From Lutraria lutraria (taxonomy: Eukaryota > Mollusca > Bivalvia > Venerida > Mactridae): a stretch of DNA of 64,000 bases. This document shows, piece by piece, positions 15,001 through 30,000 of this stretch; the stretch's first letter is position 1, and each line of letters begins with the position of its first letter. The DNA lies in NCBI GenBank assembly GCA_964023205.1, contig OZ026839.1:16646386-16710385 (forward strand), given 5' to 3'. The notes below the pieces were generated by a model. That model did not search any database and had not been told where the DNA came from. It was given only the letters and a program-made list of their open reading frames with translations. Position numbers and translations under genes: made by a program.

Positions 15001-18000
15001 ATTTGTTTTCTTCAGTTCAACTGTACATACATGCACACTAGCTGACTTTGATTCAATAGGGTATCCAGTTAAATAAGCGTCTTTTTGATTCAGTTATTTC
15101 TTATAATTAATTAGTTTAATACAGGTACACTGACTCTATTAGCATGTGTACACTTCAATATATTTTTGGTTGTACATGTAGTTATTTTCAAGTTTTGGCA
15201 TTTGAAATAAAATCTATAAAAGTTGACATGTTGATGCATTAGTCATCTCTTGCAATAATTTTCTGTTTTCAATCCCTGTGCATATTGGTCCATTAGCTGT
15301 AATTAACAGTCAAATACCTGTTAAGATTATCATTATATCCTAAACTTACGGTTTCTGTTTGTCCTACAGTTATTTATCCCAAGGAGCCTTTAGTTCAATT
15401 AACGAAATTTCATTATCATTTTGTAAAGAGTTCATTGTACACTGATGAGCTCTAACTTTGAGATAAACAATTCAAACTACATGCTTATTTTAGTCTTGAG
15501 GACAAAATTGTAGTTTGACTTAAATGAAATTTGGAGATAAGTGAATTGGAGAATATAATAGAACCTAAAAATGAAGAGCTAAAAACAGATTGAGATAATA
15601 AAGATACAAGCTAGTTTGATGTAATGAGATTCAACTATATCAGTTGGTATAAACATTCTCCTCTAGATTGAGATAAGTGTAATTGAACCTTGTCCATCTT
15701 GTAAGGCCCCAAAAAGTAATTAAATGTTTTCTTTTCTCTAACAATTCCTCCTCCTTTTTTCTGTCAGGTAGATATATTTACCTTTTTTTCTGTCAGGTAG
15801 ATATATTTACCTTTTCCACATCTTATGTCCTTGATATTGTTGGTTATTTAATAGTTACACTAATTACCCCAAACTACAACAAATAATACATTTAGAATTG
15901 TCATAATCTGCCTGATGCAGATTTATTTTCATGCCTTGTATTAGTGCCTGTATTTAATGTTAATACTTTTTCACCATCTTAATGTCACAGTATCAAAATG
16001 AATCTGCTGAGTATACTATTTAAGAAAGTTATTATACCCCTGCGATTAAAGTTGGAGAGGAGGTATATTGGAGTCACTCTGTCAGTCCGTCCATCTGCAT
16101 ACAATATCATGTTTGTGGAGGGAACTACTTCCACATTCCTTATGCAATTTCAATGAAACTTGAAATATGTCATTACCATGAAGTGTAGATATGCAAGACA
16201 TAATTTCCATGTCCAGTGATCAACACATTCCAGATTTATGTGCCCTTGAACATAGCCATATAGTGTACCATCGCAATTTTAGTGTCAAAGAGGCAGCAGG
16301 GGTATTAGTCACTTCTGTGACAAAGCTCTAGTTTACACTCTGTTTCTATTCTATGCTTTTTATTGTCTTGTTGAGTAAGTGTTTAAACTAAGCTAAGAAT
16401 GTTAGACATATGATAAGGTTAGATATAGTGCAGCCTTTTTTCATAAACCATATGATAATGTCTACCCAAAATGCTTGCTAGTTATATTATCTATATCATT
16501 TTTGGTGACAGAGTGGTATGCAGTAAATGCTAGAGTGTGGCTACTATAATAAACATTACATTGTATATATAGAGTGTTTCAGACTTTCGCTATCTGCAGG
16601 TCATATAACTGTACAAGGCTATCCATCCTCCACTGTGATCATTCATATGGAGAAGTCTACAATTAATTACTTATAGATAATAAGATTAGTACTGGTACAG
16701 TAGCCAGGAAAACTGCTTACAATAACTGGCCACCTGTATATAACTGATATTACATAGAACAAATTTATTGAAGGATACCAAACATTTTGGTGAAGTTGTG
16801 AACAGCATCAGATGTGGCATGTATACTGCTATAGAACTTGAGGTTACAGTCAAAACAGTTTTGTTTAACACAACCATCACATCGATTAGTCACATAATAA
16901 TGCCAGCAATCACTAATGCTTATCACATATCACCTTCAACATCAAACGTCCAAGTTCAAATGTTGATATTTTAGCTTTGAGGTTTAATTCAGTTTAATGA
17001 CTTTGACCCTCTTTTTATTAAAAACTTGACTTTGTATGAAGTGTGGTGTTGTTCATTGAACAGTCTGGCTAGAAGCTGTGTATGGGACTTTTATTGATTC
17101 TGTGTGTTTTCAGGTTGACAATATTTCGCTGGATCATTCCACCAAATGGTGATGTAACATTAAGGCTCCGATTCCAGTCTGAAGAACTAGGCCAGTTTGA
17201 TCAAACGCTGAACTTTGAAATTGTTGGAACCAGGAGACGATATCAGCTTTATTGTAGAGGAATATGTGCTTTTCCAACTATCAGCAGGGAGCCAAGGTAA
17301 TGTTATTTACAAATTTGTTTTCTTGCTATAAAATATTTAAGAAAAAAGGATGCATAAATGCTCAAACTGACATTGTTTATTAATTTGGGTATTCAGAGGA
17401 AGAATAGATTTACATGTGAAGACTGCTTTTGTTTGCTTCATAAATAATTGTTGTTTACAATGCAATGCAATATTGTGATAAATATTACAATAACTTTGTT
17501 GCTGGCAATATCAAATATTACAAATCAGTTTGCTCATAGGCTTAATACATTGCTTTTAAACAACCAATCATACGATTGTGCTGGAATTTTACACTTCCTG
17601 TTTACTTCATGAGGTTGAAGTGTCATAAGTTTTGAATTATGAGTACAAATATAAAAAAAATGCATGCTTAAATATCTTTATTTGAATTAAAGGATCGTGT
17701 TTCCTCATCGTAAGAAGGCACGTAAAGTAGATGAGATTGTACACAAGAAATATATTCTTACTTCTGAGACATTCGAGTTTGGTCCATTACTGGTTGGTAG
17801 AAATCGAGACAGGTATAAGGAAGGAAGATTCCCAGAGCACATGGAAACTTTAACTGTGAAAAATACATCACCCCTGGATGCTGATATAAGCTTCTGTTTC
17901 TTACATGACAGTAAAGGTGACACATTCCTTCTTGATCCTCCCACTATGATGTTGAAGCCTGGAGAACAATCGGTAGTGTACTTTTTGTATGAATAATTCT

Positions 18001-21000
18001 GTTTTAGTCATTTTATTCTTATTTTTATTTAATGACTGTTATTTCAGTACATACGGAGGATATGTTAAATCATTTAAGGTACATTTGTGTGTTCAACTGT
18101 TAGTATGTTTCTCAACTGTAACTGTTCAAAAGATTCACCTGGTCTCAGTACTGGGTACTCATTTTATAATGTCATGTTCAGTTTAGGTGACTATTTCTTG
18201 GTTAAACTGAAGAGACAGCTTTATTACAAACTCATGTACAAGCTAGTGATATCTCTTGTTATTTCATACATTGATATACTAAAATAAAAATAAATCCCAG
18301 ATCTGTGAACTAACGGGCTGTTATGTATTTACAGGACCTGAATATCTGGGCGTACCCCATGGTTCCCAATCACTATGAAGATGCTATTGTATGCTGTATT
18401 AGAGAGAACCCTGAACCAGTTGTATTCAAAGTGTGTTGTGATGCCTTCCGTCCTGAACTTGACCTTGATAGGAAACAATTACATTTTGAAAGAGTATTAC
18501 TTCACAGGTAAACCATGATGTATCAGAGTAGTTCTATTTGAGTTCCTTTTATCTATAAGATAACACAGACAACTGTCTCATTGATAAAAGTTTTGGAAGA
18601 TAGCAACGAAAACTGTTCTATTTATATAACTTTTGGAATGTCCCTTTTACCAATGATAAATATGTATTTATAAAAACCACATATTTTGTAGGAAAGACAC
18701 AAAGACTATTTACTTAAGAAATAGTACACAGATTCCTGTACATTGGAAGTTAAATGGTCTGGAGACCCTTGGTGAAGACTTCACTGTTGCTGCTGACAGT
18801 GGAATTGTAGAACCTAAATCAGAATATGCTCTGAATGCATACTTCAGAGCCATGAAACCTGTCAATGCAATGAAGAAAATGATACGTCTTGAGGTACATG
18901 ACATTTTGCAATTGTTACATTTTTTGATGAACAGAATGATCGAGTAACTTGCATGGTATTCTTTGTTGCTTTTTTAGCATCTGGGGTCAAAAACTAGGTC
19001 ACCGGGTCAAATCTTGGATAAAAACTTTGTTAACGCTCTAGATGTCAGGGTTTTGATTGGATCTTCACCGAACCTTGTCAAAATGTTTGTTGGATGAGTT
19101 CGAACATCTGGGGTCAGACACTAGGTCACTAGGTCAAATCACAGGAACACCTTCATATCAACAGACCTCATGATACAGGTTCAAAACAATGTTGTAATCA
19201 GTAAACAATGAGTGACATGTGATAGATATATAGGGCCATCTTGGCCCTCATGTATTACTAATTTTCAGTCTCTATTTACAATCAATATAATGTAATGGAT
19301 TTACACTTAAATGTCATTAACAAAAAGTGGTAATGTTCAGCAAAAATGTACTAATTTTTCCCATAAAATGTAATTCCATCTAAATATTATACTAAATATG
19401 AAAGTGTTTGCTTATGTAAAGATGTTAAAATTAGCATGAATGTTTGTGTGTAGATATCTGATGCAGAAGAAACAATGGGTGTTATTCGTACAGAACCAAT
19501 ACAGGTGATTGCTGAAGCTTATGATGTTGCTGTTGATATTGCTTTCCCAAAAGGTAAAAAAAATATTTGTGTCTTTTTAATAGTTTGTTTGAAACTTCAG
19601 GATGTTTATATAATACCTTCTTCTTTAGTATGAGATATGATCTGAACTCTCTTACCAAATGGGGAGTATGTTTAGATTATATTACATATGGAAATTTGAT
19701 GTAGTTTTGTATTAAGTTTTTTTTTTGTATCCCCAGCATTTTAAAGAAATAATTTTATTCCACATTTTGTTTATCAATTAGCACCACCATTTTTTCAGAC
19801 GGTATTGTGTCTATTGGTGAGGAAAAAAATGAAGGTATAAGTCCATTGTTTTCACCAATTGGAATTGTCTTGATATTGTACCTCACTGATTTCATATTGT
19901 GTGGTTAAGGTTTGATAAAAAAATAATTACTACAATTCTAAAAATTGTAGGTAAATTGCCTATTTGCCTTGTTCTGTTCAGTTACATCTCAGCTATACTA
20001 AAAAACATTATGAAATACTTGATTTTGCAATGAATTACCACAAACATAAAATGTTGTTTATGGCACTTGCAATATAGTCCACACCACATAGAACAAGATA
20101 GGGTGTAGCAAGATACCGCTTATAGCCAGGTGTTTTCAAAGTCATGGTCATTTTTTTTTCTTTGATTGTCTATATGTTATTTCCATCGATGCAATGAGAT
20201 ATTGTGTAGTGAGAGTATCGACTAGAACGAGGTACTTTTATCTGCCTAACGGCAATTTTTACACAGGTAAAACGAGATCGTCGATAATTTGACTGTTTTC
20301 CACACCTCTCTCTGGTGAACAGTTGTCCATTTGGGTCACTATTATGTGAAATCTTGCTCATCCGACCATGAATTTTAGCCGCAAATATGAAGGGACAAGT
20401 GGTTTTACACCCCTGGAAAGTGCCATATTGTCCAGCACATTAAGGAATAATTACCACTTGTGTGTGTACAGCAAATAAGAAACTGTAAAATTTAGTTCCA
20501 TATAGCATACAACATGTCCTGGTTATAACGAGGTAGTGACAGTGATCCCACCAATCTTGTTATAAGCAGAGTAGACTGTATACATATATTTAAACATGAG
20601 CTTATTGACCAGGTTCCAAGCTGGAATCATTTACTCCTGTGTCTCTCAAAGGAGATTGAAATCATGTATGCTGTCTCCAATAGTCACCTTAAGCCATAGT
20701 CCGGCAATGAACATTTTGCATTTCTTTCTACTGGATTCTGATAATGTTATATCAATCAACTGTCAGATCATTAAGCATGAACTAATATACTATTTTGTTA
20801 TTGTTGTTATTTAGTGAAGTTGTTACCTTGATTATCACAGAATGTGTACAGATACCATGTGCATGCATGAATCACTCTTTATGTTTCATAGTTATTTGGC
20901 ACTTAGTTAGATTTCTGAATGGATGTTTTATAGTGATCCAAAAATCTGATAAAACCAAAGTATTGAAGGAATTGATTATGTTACTGTTGTATACATTTTG

Positions 21001-24000
21001 ATGGTCAATATAAAAATACTGTTGATCTAAAGAATATTTGAAATCTTATTTCAGGAAATGTTGTTGATAGCTTGAATTTGTGCATAACTGTTAGAGGATA
21101 TAATGGCATTTTGATTGAGTATAGCTACCTCTTAGGCTGATTTAAAAGAGATATTGATTATTCTTGTGCTGGTAATTGTCTTGACTTTCTGACAAAAAGT
21201 AAAAGCCTATTCTTTTACTTTTGAACACCACCAAAAAAGTAATTGTTTTAGATGAAATTATTGAATATTTTTATTTTTTATTATAACAGGAACTGATGGT
21301 GGTCTTGATTTTGGTACAATTAAGGTCATGGATGAAGTTAAACAAACTTGTACACTGAAAAACAAGGGCAAATATGATATTTCTTTCAAGTAAGTTATCT
21401 GCACTGACTTTCCCTCTTTCTCAAAAAATTCATTCACTTGTACTTGTGTCATATTGGTATCATGGAATGGTTATTATTTTACTTTAGATATTAATATCAG
21501 AGATATTAATTGGTTCATTCTGACAAAGCTGGTTATCAAATGATCTTTATATAACATTCTTAATGTACAGTACTTATTGCTGACTTGTTTTATCTCTGCC
21601 ATTTGAAGAATGCTGAAGGGGCATAATTATAGTGTTGCCCCAGTGTGTATGTGTTACTGTGAGCATGTTTTTGCTTGTGTGCATTCATAGAATACTGGAT
21701 GTCATCTCCCACCCAATACTTTGTTGGGCATAGTCGGATTTCAAATTAGTTTGACGTATAAGATAACCATGGTTGGACAAAGTTTTATTTGCAAGAACCG
21801 TGTCGCAAACTTAAAGGTCGAGTTCACAGTGCTTGGTGGAACTTAGCCAACTTTCTGCATAAATTTATACTCAAAGTACTGCAACCCAAAGGACATTTTT
21901 GTCTTACATGTGCTGAGTCTCAGTAAATAAAAATAAACAAAATTAATAGCATACTGGTGTATGTTCAATGTATAGGTAACATTATTGTCTGTGAAAACCA
22001 CCTACTTCTTCAACAATGTTGTGTGTGCATCCATGTCCTATGGTCACTTTATCCTAAAATAACTAGACACATGTCAACCATAATATTAAGACATTATTTA
22101 TCACTTTGCTCAAAGGTCAAGGACACACTTAGAGGCCAAATGTTTATGTTCCTTGCCACACATGAGGTGATATTGCTGGGGCATCTGAGTCAATATAATA
22201 TTTCCAGTTTTATTTTTTATGACATAAAGTTGTCTATCTATAATCTTTTCTATTTACTTTCTGTTTACAGCTTCTTATTTGAAAATTGTGACCCTCACAA
22301 TCCAAATGTGACCAACTTGTTCTCTGTGATCCCTTCAAAGGGTACATTGAACCCACAGGACAGACAAACAGCTGTACAAGTGATCTTCAAATCCAACAAA
22401 GAGGTTGTGGTTAAAGATCAACCCATTCTAAAATGTCAAGTGATTGAACCTAACATTGCTGAAGGTGGTGAACTAATTGCTAGTATCCCTGTCAAAGTAT
22501 CTGTGAAAGCTGTTTTTAACAAGTATGCATATTTATATTTATAATATACTTAGATTAAAAATTAATTATTTCAAATAAATTATGACAGTTTCAATAAATA
22601 AGAGGTTTTGGTTTTGCTAATCTTCACTGTATGTTTACCTTCTACAGTTGGCCATTATTCTTCTTATTATTTTTTCTCTCTTTCACTGAGCATTTTAAGT
22701 ATTTAAACCACTAATCTAACTGCTGAACTACTTTTTTCCAGAAATAATTTGAGTATTCTTATGATAAAATGTACACCTATTTGGCTACCCCCCCCCCCCC
22801 CCCGATTTTTAAATTAAAATGTTTATTTGATACATTGCAGGTATAATATTTTGCCAATGAGTGACATTAACTTTGGTTCACTACTAGTCAACAGCAAGAA
22901 AACTCGTACATTTATTATTGAGAATAAAGGTGAATTTGACTTCAAGTATCAGATAACAAAAATGGTGAAAGAGCCTGTCCATCAGCCAGGTGCTAGATCC
23001 ACAAGACCGTAAGTACATGAATATAGCATGAATGTTACAGTTAGAGCCATTAATCAGTCTCTTCTCCTCAAAGCTGCCTTACAGACTGCTTATAAATGTC
23101 TTCAACTCATAACATGAGAAATTGTTTCCAAAATCCCTTATTGATGTCTATAGTTGTTATATAAATCAGTTTATGTTCCATTTGTGGTTGGGAGAGTTTA
23201 CAGGATTAATGGTTGATAACTTGTAGCCAATAAAAACAAACTGAAGGCATTTATGCTGGATTGGTTCAAGGTATTTATTGGTTCACTATAATATAGTTGT
23301 TTTTTTATACACAAAGGAAATTGCGTTATCACTTTACTAATATTGCATATTATGTTAATTCTGACCATACTCTGTCACTCTGATGTTTCATAAATGAATT
23401 GCACGTTTTATCATTAGTAAAATTGTAACAAAAAACAAAGAAATCTCATAAATTGATTGATTTATTGATATGGCATTGCATTCATTCCCCCCCCCTGTTA
23501 TATTTGTATTTTTCATTCACTCTTCAGATATTATCCATGCATTGCTATATGTTCTATGTGCTTACATAATGAGTTCTTGCACTATATGATACACTATCAC
23601 CTGATAATATCCTCATGTATTTAGATAATATCTCAGTTTATATTTGATAAATCTATTTTGTTATCTGTTAGATATGCATGAACGTCAGTGTGGCCATCTA
23701 TCTCTCTGACTGGTTATTTGTTCATTAATATGGTACTATTCCCATTCTGGAATGCTGTCATGTTATCCTAGTAATCTTGTTGTAACTACATTGTAAATGT
23801 ACTAAAAGAACCACTTTTAATCAGGCATGTCATGATTATCTACAATTTCTTTTTGAAAAAGAAACATTTACTGCCTTTTCATTTTCAGATGCTTTGAAAC
23901 TCAAATTGTGATAAGAATATTGTTGTCCGATTCTTTCTTACGTAAAGAATTGTATAACTATCAGTTATGTAATCAAACACCATTTGCTTACCGGGTATTT

Positions 24001-27000
24001 TTAAGCATAATTCTCAACTTAAGCTTCAATTGCTTATTTCTATGCCAACCATCCACTATCAACATTTCTTTGGTTAAAAATCTATAAGTTCTGAATTTGG
24101 TCACAATTTAATGGCTATTGGGTGGAATATTTGTTTGAATAAAACTAGATCATATTTGTTTCTGGGTTATTTTGGTCAAACATTTGATAGAATTATAGAG
24201 AATTTAACATTCTAATAATCAACATGGTCAAAATGTTTGACCTAATGCAAGCTTAATCAAGTTTGATCCTGGGTCAGCCTCTGTCCAAATCTAAATGTCA
24301 CGGTAGAATAATAGAATATCTTGATATATAAAAAATAAACAGGCAAATATGTTTGAATTCTTTATTCCAGACAATCTAGACCAACCATGTATCCCATGAC
24401 CACCTTTGTTTTCCTTTTTTCTCTTCTTTTTATGTAAATCTCTTTTTACTGTTCTATTTATTTCTTTGTCTTTCTCTCTGTTCTCTGTAGACTTGAGGTA
24501 AATTCTAAAATAGCAGATCATCATGATTGGAACACTATGTAAGTTTTAATGAATCTATGAGTGTTAAATAATGAAGTGTAAGTAATTTTACATGAATGTA
24601 CTGCACCATACTGCTGTTCATGACTTTATCATGCAGTCATCTAATTATGACAGTAGCTTAAGTTTCACATGTGTCATTGTGTTAGGCCTCACATATTTGG
24701 TCTCTGATAAAATATATAACTGAGTCATATTATAAGACAGTTATACAGCGTCAGAACCTTTACCATCAGCAAGCAACTCCATAACTTATTACAACAGTAG
24801 AAAGTCCTGTAAACAATAGACTTTTGCATTTTTTGTTAACTTTCTACAGACCATCTCATGAGATCCTTGCCATGATAAGAAATACATTACTAAAGTAAGT
24901 TTGTTAAAAGTTAAGTTCAATTTTGGCATATTTAGTTGTTGAAGTTTTTCACTTCTTTACTGTTTTAAGTTAAGCCACAAAAGCCATAGGTTTTGGAGGC
25001 TGGGATTAAGAGATAACAAAAAATATTTTTGTTTATCATATTTGGTTTTATTTTTGGAAACTGAACAATCGACAGTTCAGCTTTCCAAAGCCGTCACTTA
25101 CTTGGCGTGCATGAATTTTTATGTGGACCGAAGTACTGTATTTTTTTGTATGTCTGCCATGTAATTGGTAAACAAGTTCCCAATCCATGTTGCAGTGAAA
25201 GACTATCAAGTTCAATTTCCATAAGTATTGTCAGTACTTTGATTATCAGTCTCAGGTTATACCATTCTCTACTGTACCTATTTAAAATGCATGAACTTGC
25301 ATTTTACATACTGGTACTTCACCTTTAGCTCAGTGGACTGTAGAAGTACCAATATCATTATCATTGTATCATTATAAATATCTGTGTCATTCTGCCTTTA
25401 CATTTTTTCCTTTACAATGCCTGGTTGTATCTTATTATGCCTTGTGATACTCTTGAAATTATTGCTGATTGCTATGATAATTAATATTTAAAAGGAAAAA
25501 AAAGTAACAATAATTATAGTTTTATTCTCAGTACTAACCCAAACTTCAAATTTGACAATTATGTTACATGATTATTATCATGATTTGTCACATGGTTATA
25601 AGTTCCTCCTGGGGACTAAGTTGTCATCTGTAGTATTATATATTGCTTCCTTGTTGTATTCCTGTATACCTGTCCGTCTGTCTGTCTGTCTATCTGTATG
25701 TCCATGCACAATTAAATGCTTATAGCGTTTTATCTATGTATTCAGAGAATGTTACATATGTTACAATCTATGAGTGGCAAGCTTCATATTTCTTTGTTTT
25801 ATTGTACACATTTGTGGTTTAGAGGGTAATTAGTGTGTACATATTAATTTAGCTGAATACGTATTGCACAAAATTTAGGAAAAAGATGTGAACTGAAAGC
25901 TTTATAGATACTTTCAATATGCAGTGATGAATTTTCTGGTCAGTAATGAATGTATTCAAATTAAAAACTAACTTGGAGAACATGCTAGAGAGTACCTATT
26001 TTATAGGATTCATAATGAATTGAATGTTGTTATGAATGCTAATGTATTGTTTGCTGTGACATAAATGTTTCTGTCATTTTAAATATTATTGGTGTAATAG
26101 TAAAAAACCAGGTATTGAATATCAGTGCTAGTGTCTAGTATATTGATAATTGGTGAACTCAAAGCTGAGGAGTTTCCTCTCATTTCATACTTCACATCTT
26201 TTTCCTGAATAACTTTGCACACACAAGTCTTCCCCTATACCTTATGTAGGCCATTATTTCTGTTCCTATAATATAGGCCTGTAAAGGGAGATAAGCGTAC
26301 AAAGTCTCGGGATGGTTCGAGCTCGGGAAGATCAGTTGCCAAACCAAAGAAAACTGACTCTACAAGGTTTGTATACTGGCACACAATATTTTAATTTCTG
26401 TCTGATTAAGTTTTCTCGTATCTTTGGTTTGACAAGTAAAAGTCATGTTTAAAGCATTGAAAATTCACTAGTTAGTACTTTCCAATGTTTTAACTTGATC
26501 TTCTTTGTCATGTTATTGTAGTGAAGGTCTAATGTTTTGGTTAAATCATAGAGTTAGTTTACAATTTGCTCTCATCTAATGCAATGACTGGCATTATGCT
26601 TTGCTAATAAAAAAATCAACAGATGTGTACTAAATCCAATAACAATTTTCTTGCAATTTATTTTTTTATAATGAAAATTAATATCTGGTTTGATCCCATG
26701 TATCTCAAGCATCCTTAGTGAGGATTAAAGCTGATTATAGTAAGTTAGGAGTACAGATTATGTCTACATGATACAATAAGGAGATTCAGTTTAGATCTGC
26801 TCTCTAAAACTGAAGCTATTTCCTAGCTGTTCTGCCTGCTTATCAAGGGATAGGATTTTTATAGTATGAGATATCTTTTCTTATTTGTTTTTATGGCAAT
26901 CAAGCATTATCATTTTATAATTTATCTATTTATTATTTATTCCTAAGTGCTTTTCTTAGCAAGTCTGCTTCTGGGTCTGACAGGTTGGAATATTTCTTGT

Positions 27001-30000
27001 ATTTGGATCTTATAATTTGAAATTAGTGAACAATTGTGTTTTGGTTTTTAATAACACACAATTAAATTGTTGCTATAATTAAGATAAAACTGAAATTTTG
27101 GCACAAAATGTTGTTATATAGATTTTGGTACTATTGAATACAATCATTTAATGAAATGAATATACTATACATATATACTCATTGTATTTCTGATGAAATT
27201 ATTATTGGACTTCTGACTTGAATGTTTTTGTACCATAATATAGATTCAGAATTACATTAATTGCTTAAATCATTTTTATGTTTATAGAAATACTCCAACT
27301 AATTCCTTGCTATCCTTCCCTTTCATGTAAATATCACAATAAACCTTGCCTAAGATTTACAGCATATGTTAGAAATTTATGCTATATCATACATGCATCA
27401 AGTGTCATTTATTGCTGTTCATTTTTTTGCCATTTGTCTGATCACAGACATTTATTAGTGATACCTAGCTTTGCTTGCACACTACTAATGGCAGGTTTAT
27501 TTTGGTGTAGTTTATTAGGTAGATTTTACTAATCTTTTACTAATACACTCATCCTTACTTTATTGTTTATTTATTAATTTTCTCTTACTAATACCATGTT
27601 TTATGATATCTTCACTTGACCATTTAGTGAACAGTCTCCTGCAGTAATTCAGAAACCTAGTCATATGAGTCAAACATCTCATGGAAAACATGTTAAAGAC
27701 TTACACGCTGGTCTTACCAGTGCAATGCGGGGCAAGTTTAATGTCTTCCAACCCAGGTATGGTAAAAAACAGTTAAAGTGTTGTATTATGTTACCTAAAC
27801 AAAGTCAATGGGTTCTTGCTTTATGACACCATTTCTTTCCCTACCAAGTATTGTCATACCTGATGTTATATGAGTCAATATTTTACTGATTGGCTGCATG
27901 GTGCATTATAACTTGTATAGTTTTTGCTAAACCCTTAGCAACTTCAAAGGGACTGGACTCCAGATGTGTGTACTCTTGGAATCATATTTATTTGATAATA
28001 ATTATAATAAAAACTAAAACCAAGGTGTATCAAGGATAATAAGTTCTTTAAAAACATTGCTTAGGTTTAAAGATATGAAGTAGAAATATCAAATTGACAG
28101 TAAAGCTTATGTTTTAGAAATATCTTTTCATATTTGTGTGATATATACAAAATAACATTTGTAAATGATGCATTATTTCCATTATTAATCTTATCTTTCA
28201 ACATGATCCAGTTTCTTTTTTTCAAATCTTGAGTTGAGTCCCTTTAATCTGTTGAGAAAATAAATTAATTACTTTCATTCGAATTAGATATCTGTAAACA
28301 TGTAAAAAAATTTGATAAAATCAGTGTATCTGGACAGCAGTCTATAATTATACTAAATACTTTAGTGTAGTCAAAGTGAATGGTTTCTAATCTTATACTG
28401 TTCGTTATCATTTTCTTGCATGCAGTGTTCATATTTTTTTTTCAGTTTTAGAAACGTTCTATTATCAGTAAAAAATATGAATGTTGGTTAATAATAGCTT
28501 GCCAATAACAATAGTTTTAAGCATTTGATATTCAGCTGATCTTGTTTTTTATTAATTATTGATCAATGAAACAATTATTAATACTGGTGGAAATTTTTTT
28601 TTTTCATAAATTTAATGGCATAATATCTTTTTTTGACATTTGATGTATAGTGTCTTATTCATTAATATAGTTTTATCAACTGAATAACTAACTTCATACT
28701 TCAATACATGACAAAACTTCACACTTCAGTGTATTACAAAACTTCATACTTCAGTGTATTACAAAACTTCATACTTCAGTGTATTACAAAACTTCACACT
28801 TCAGTGTATTACAAAACTTCATACTTCAATACATGATAAAACTTCACACTTCAGTGTATTACAAAACTTCATACTTCAATACATGACAAAACTTCACACT
28901 TCAGTGTATTACAAAACTTCACACTTCAGTGTATTACAAAACTTCATACTTCAATACATGACAAAACTTCACACTTCAGTGTATTACAAAACTTCACACT
29001 TCAGTGTATTACAAAACTTCATACTTCAATACATGATAAAACTTCACACTTCAGTGTATTACAAAACTTCACACTTCAGTGTATTACAAAACTTCATACT
29101 TCAATACATGACAAAACTTCCCACTTCAGTGTATTACAAAACTTCCCACTTCAATACATGACAAAATGTCACACTTCAGTGTATTACAAAACTTCCCACT
29201 TCAATACATGACAAAACTTCACACTTCAGTGTATTACAAAACTTCACACTTCAATACATGACAACATGTCACACTTCAGTGTATTACAAAACTTCACACT
29301 TCAATACATGACAAAACTTCACACTTCAGTGTATTACAAAACTTCTCACTTCAGTGTATTACAAAATTTCACACTTCAGTGTATTACAAAACTTCATACT
29401 TCAATACATGACAAACTGAAGCACTTCAGTGTATTACAAAACTTCACACTTCAATACATGACAAAACTTCACACTTCAGTGTATTACAAAACTTCATACT
29501 TCAATAAATGACAAAACTTCTCACTTCAGTGTATTACAAAACTTCACACTTCAGTGTATACAATTACAAAACTTCATACTTCAATACATGACAAACTGTC
29601 ACACTTCAGTATATCACAAAACTTCACACTTCAGTGTATTACAATTCTTCATACTTCAATACATGACAAACTGTCACACTTCTGTATATCACAAAACTTC
29701 ATACTTCAGTATATAACTCAAGTTGCTTGTTCATAAAGTTAGTATGTATTATGTGTAAATGTTAAAATATGCTCTCTGAGTTCTGGTTAGATAGAAAATA
29801 TAAAAGCTAGTACTAGATACTACCTATATGATAAAATCTTGTCATATGCTTCCTATGTATATTCTTATATTTATAATTTCAGACAAGATATGGGTGGTCA
29901 GTCTAAGTTACAACTCGGTGCATTCACAATATTCCCAGCTTTCGGAATAATACTTCCCAATGGTCATCAGACAATTACTGTAGATTGTGTCGCTGAGTCA

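Noticed and set aside
21957..22270. 5' part of a 195-codon ORF ending in HYDIN exon 20
   Set aside because: Intron read-through: conservation starts exactly at the acceptor at 22271.
28754..29161. A 135-codon ORF and companions at 29266-29511 and 29554-29736
   Set aside because: They are translations of the 25-bp tandem array with a 25-residue period; no independent coding signal.
28691..29715. CRISPR-like regular array
   Set aside because: Units are contiguous with no unique spacers, and the genome is eukaryotic.
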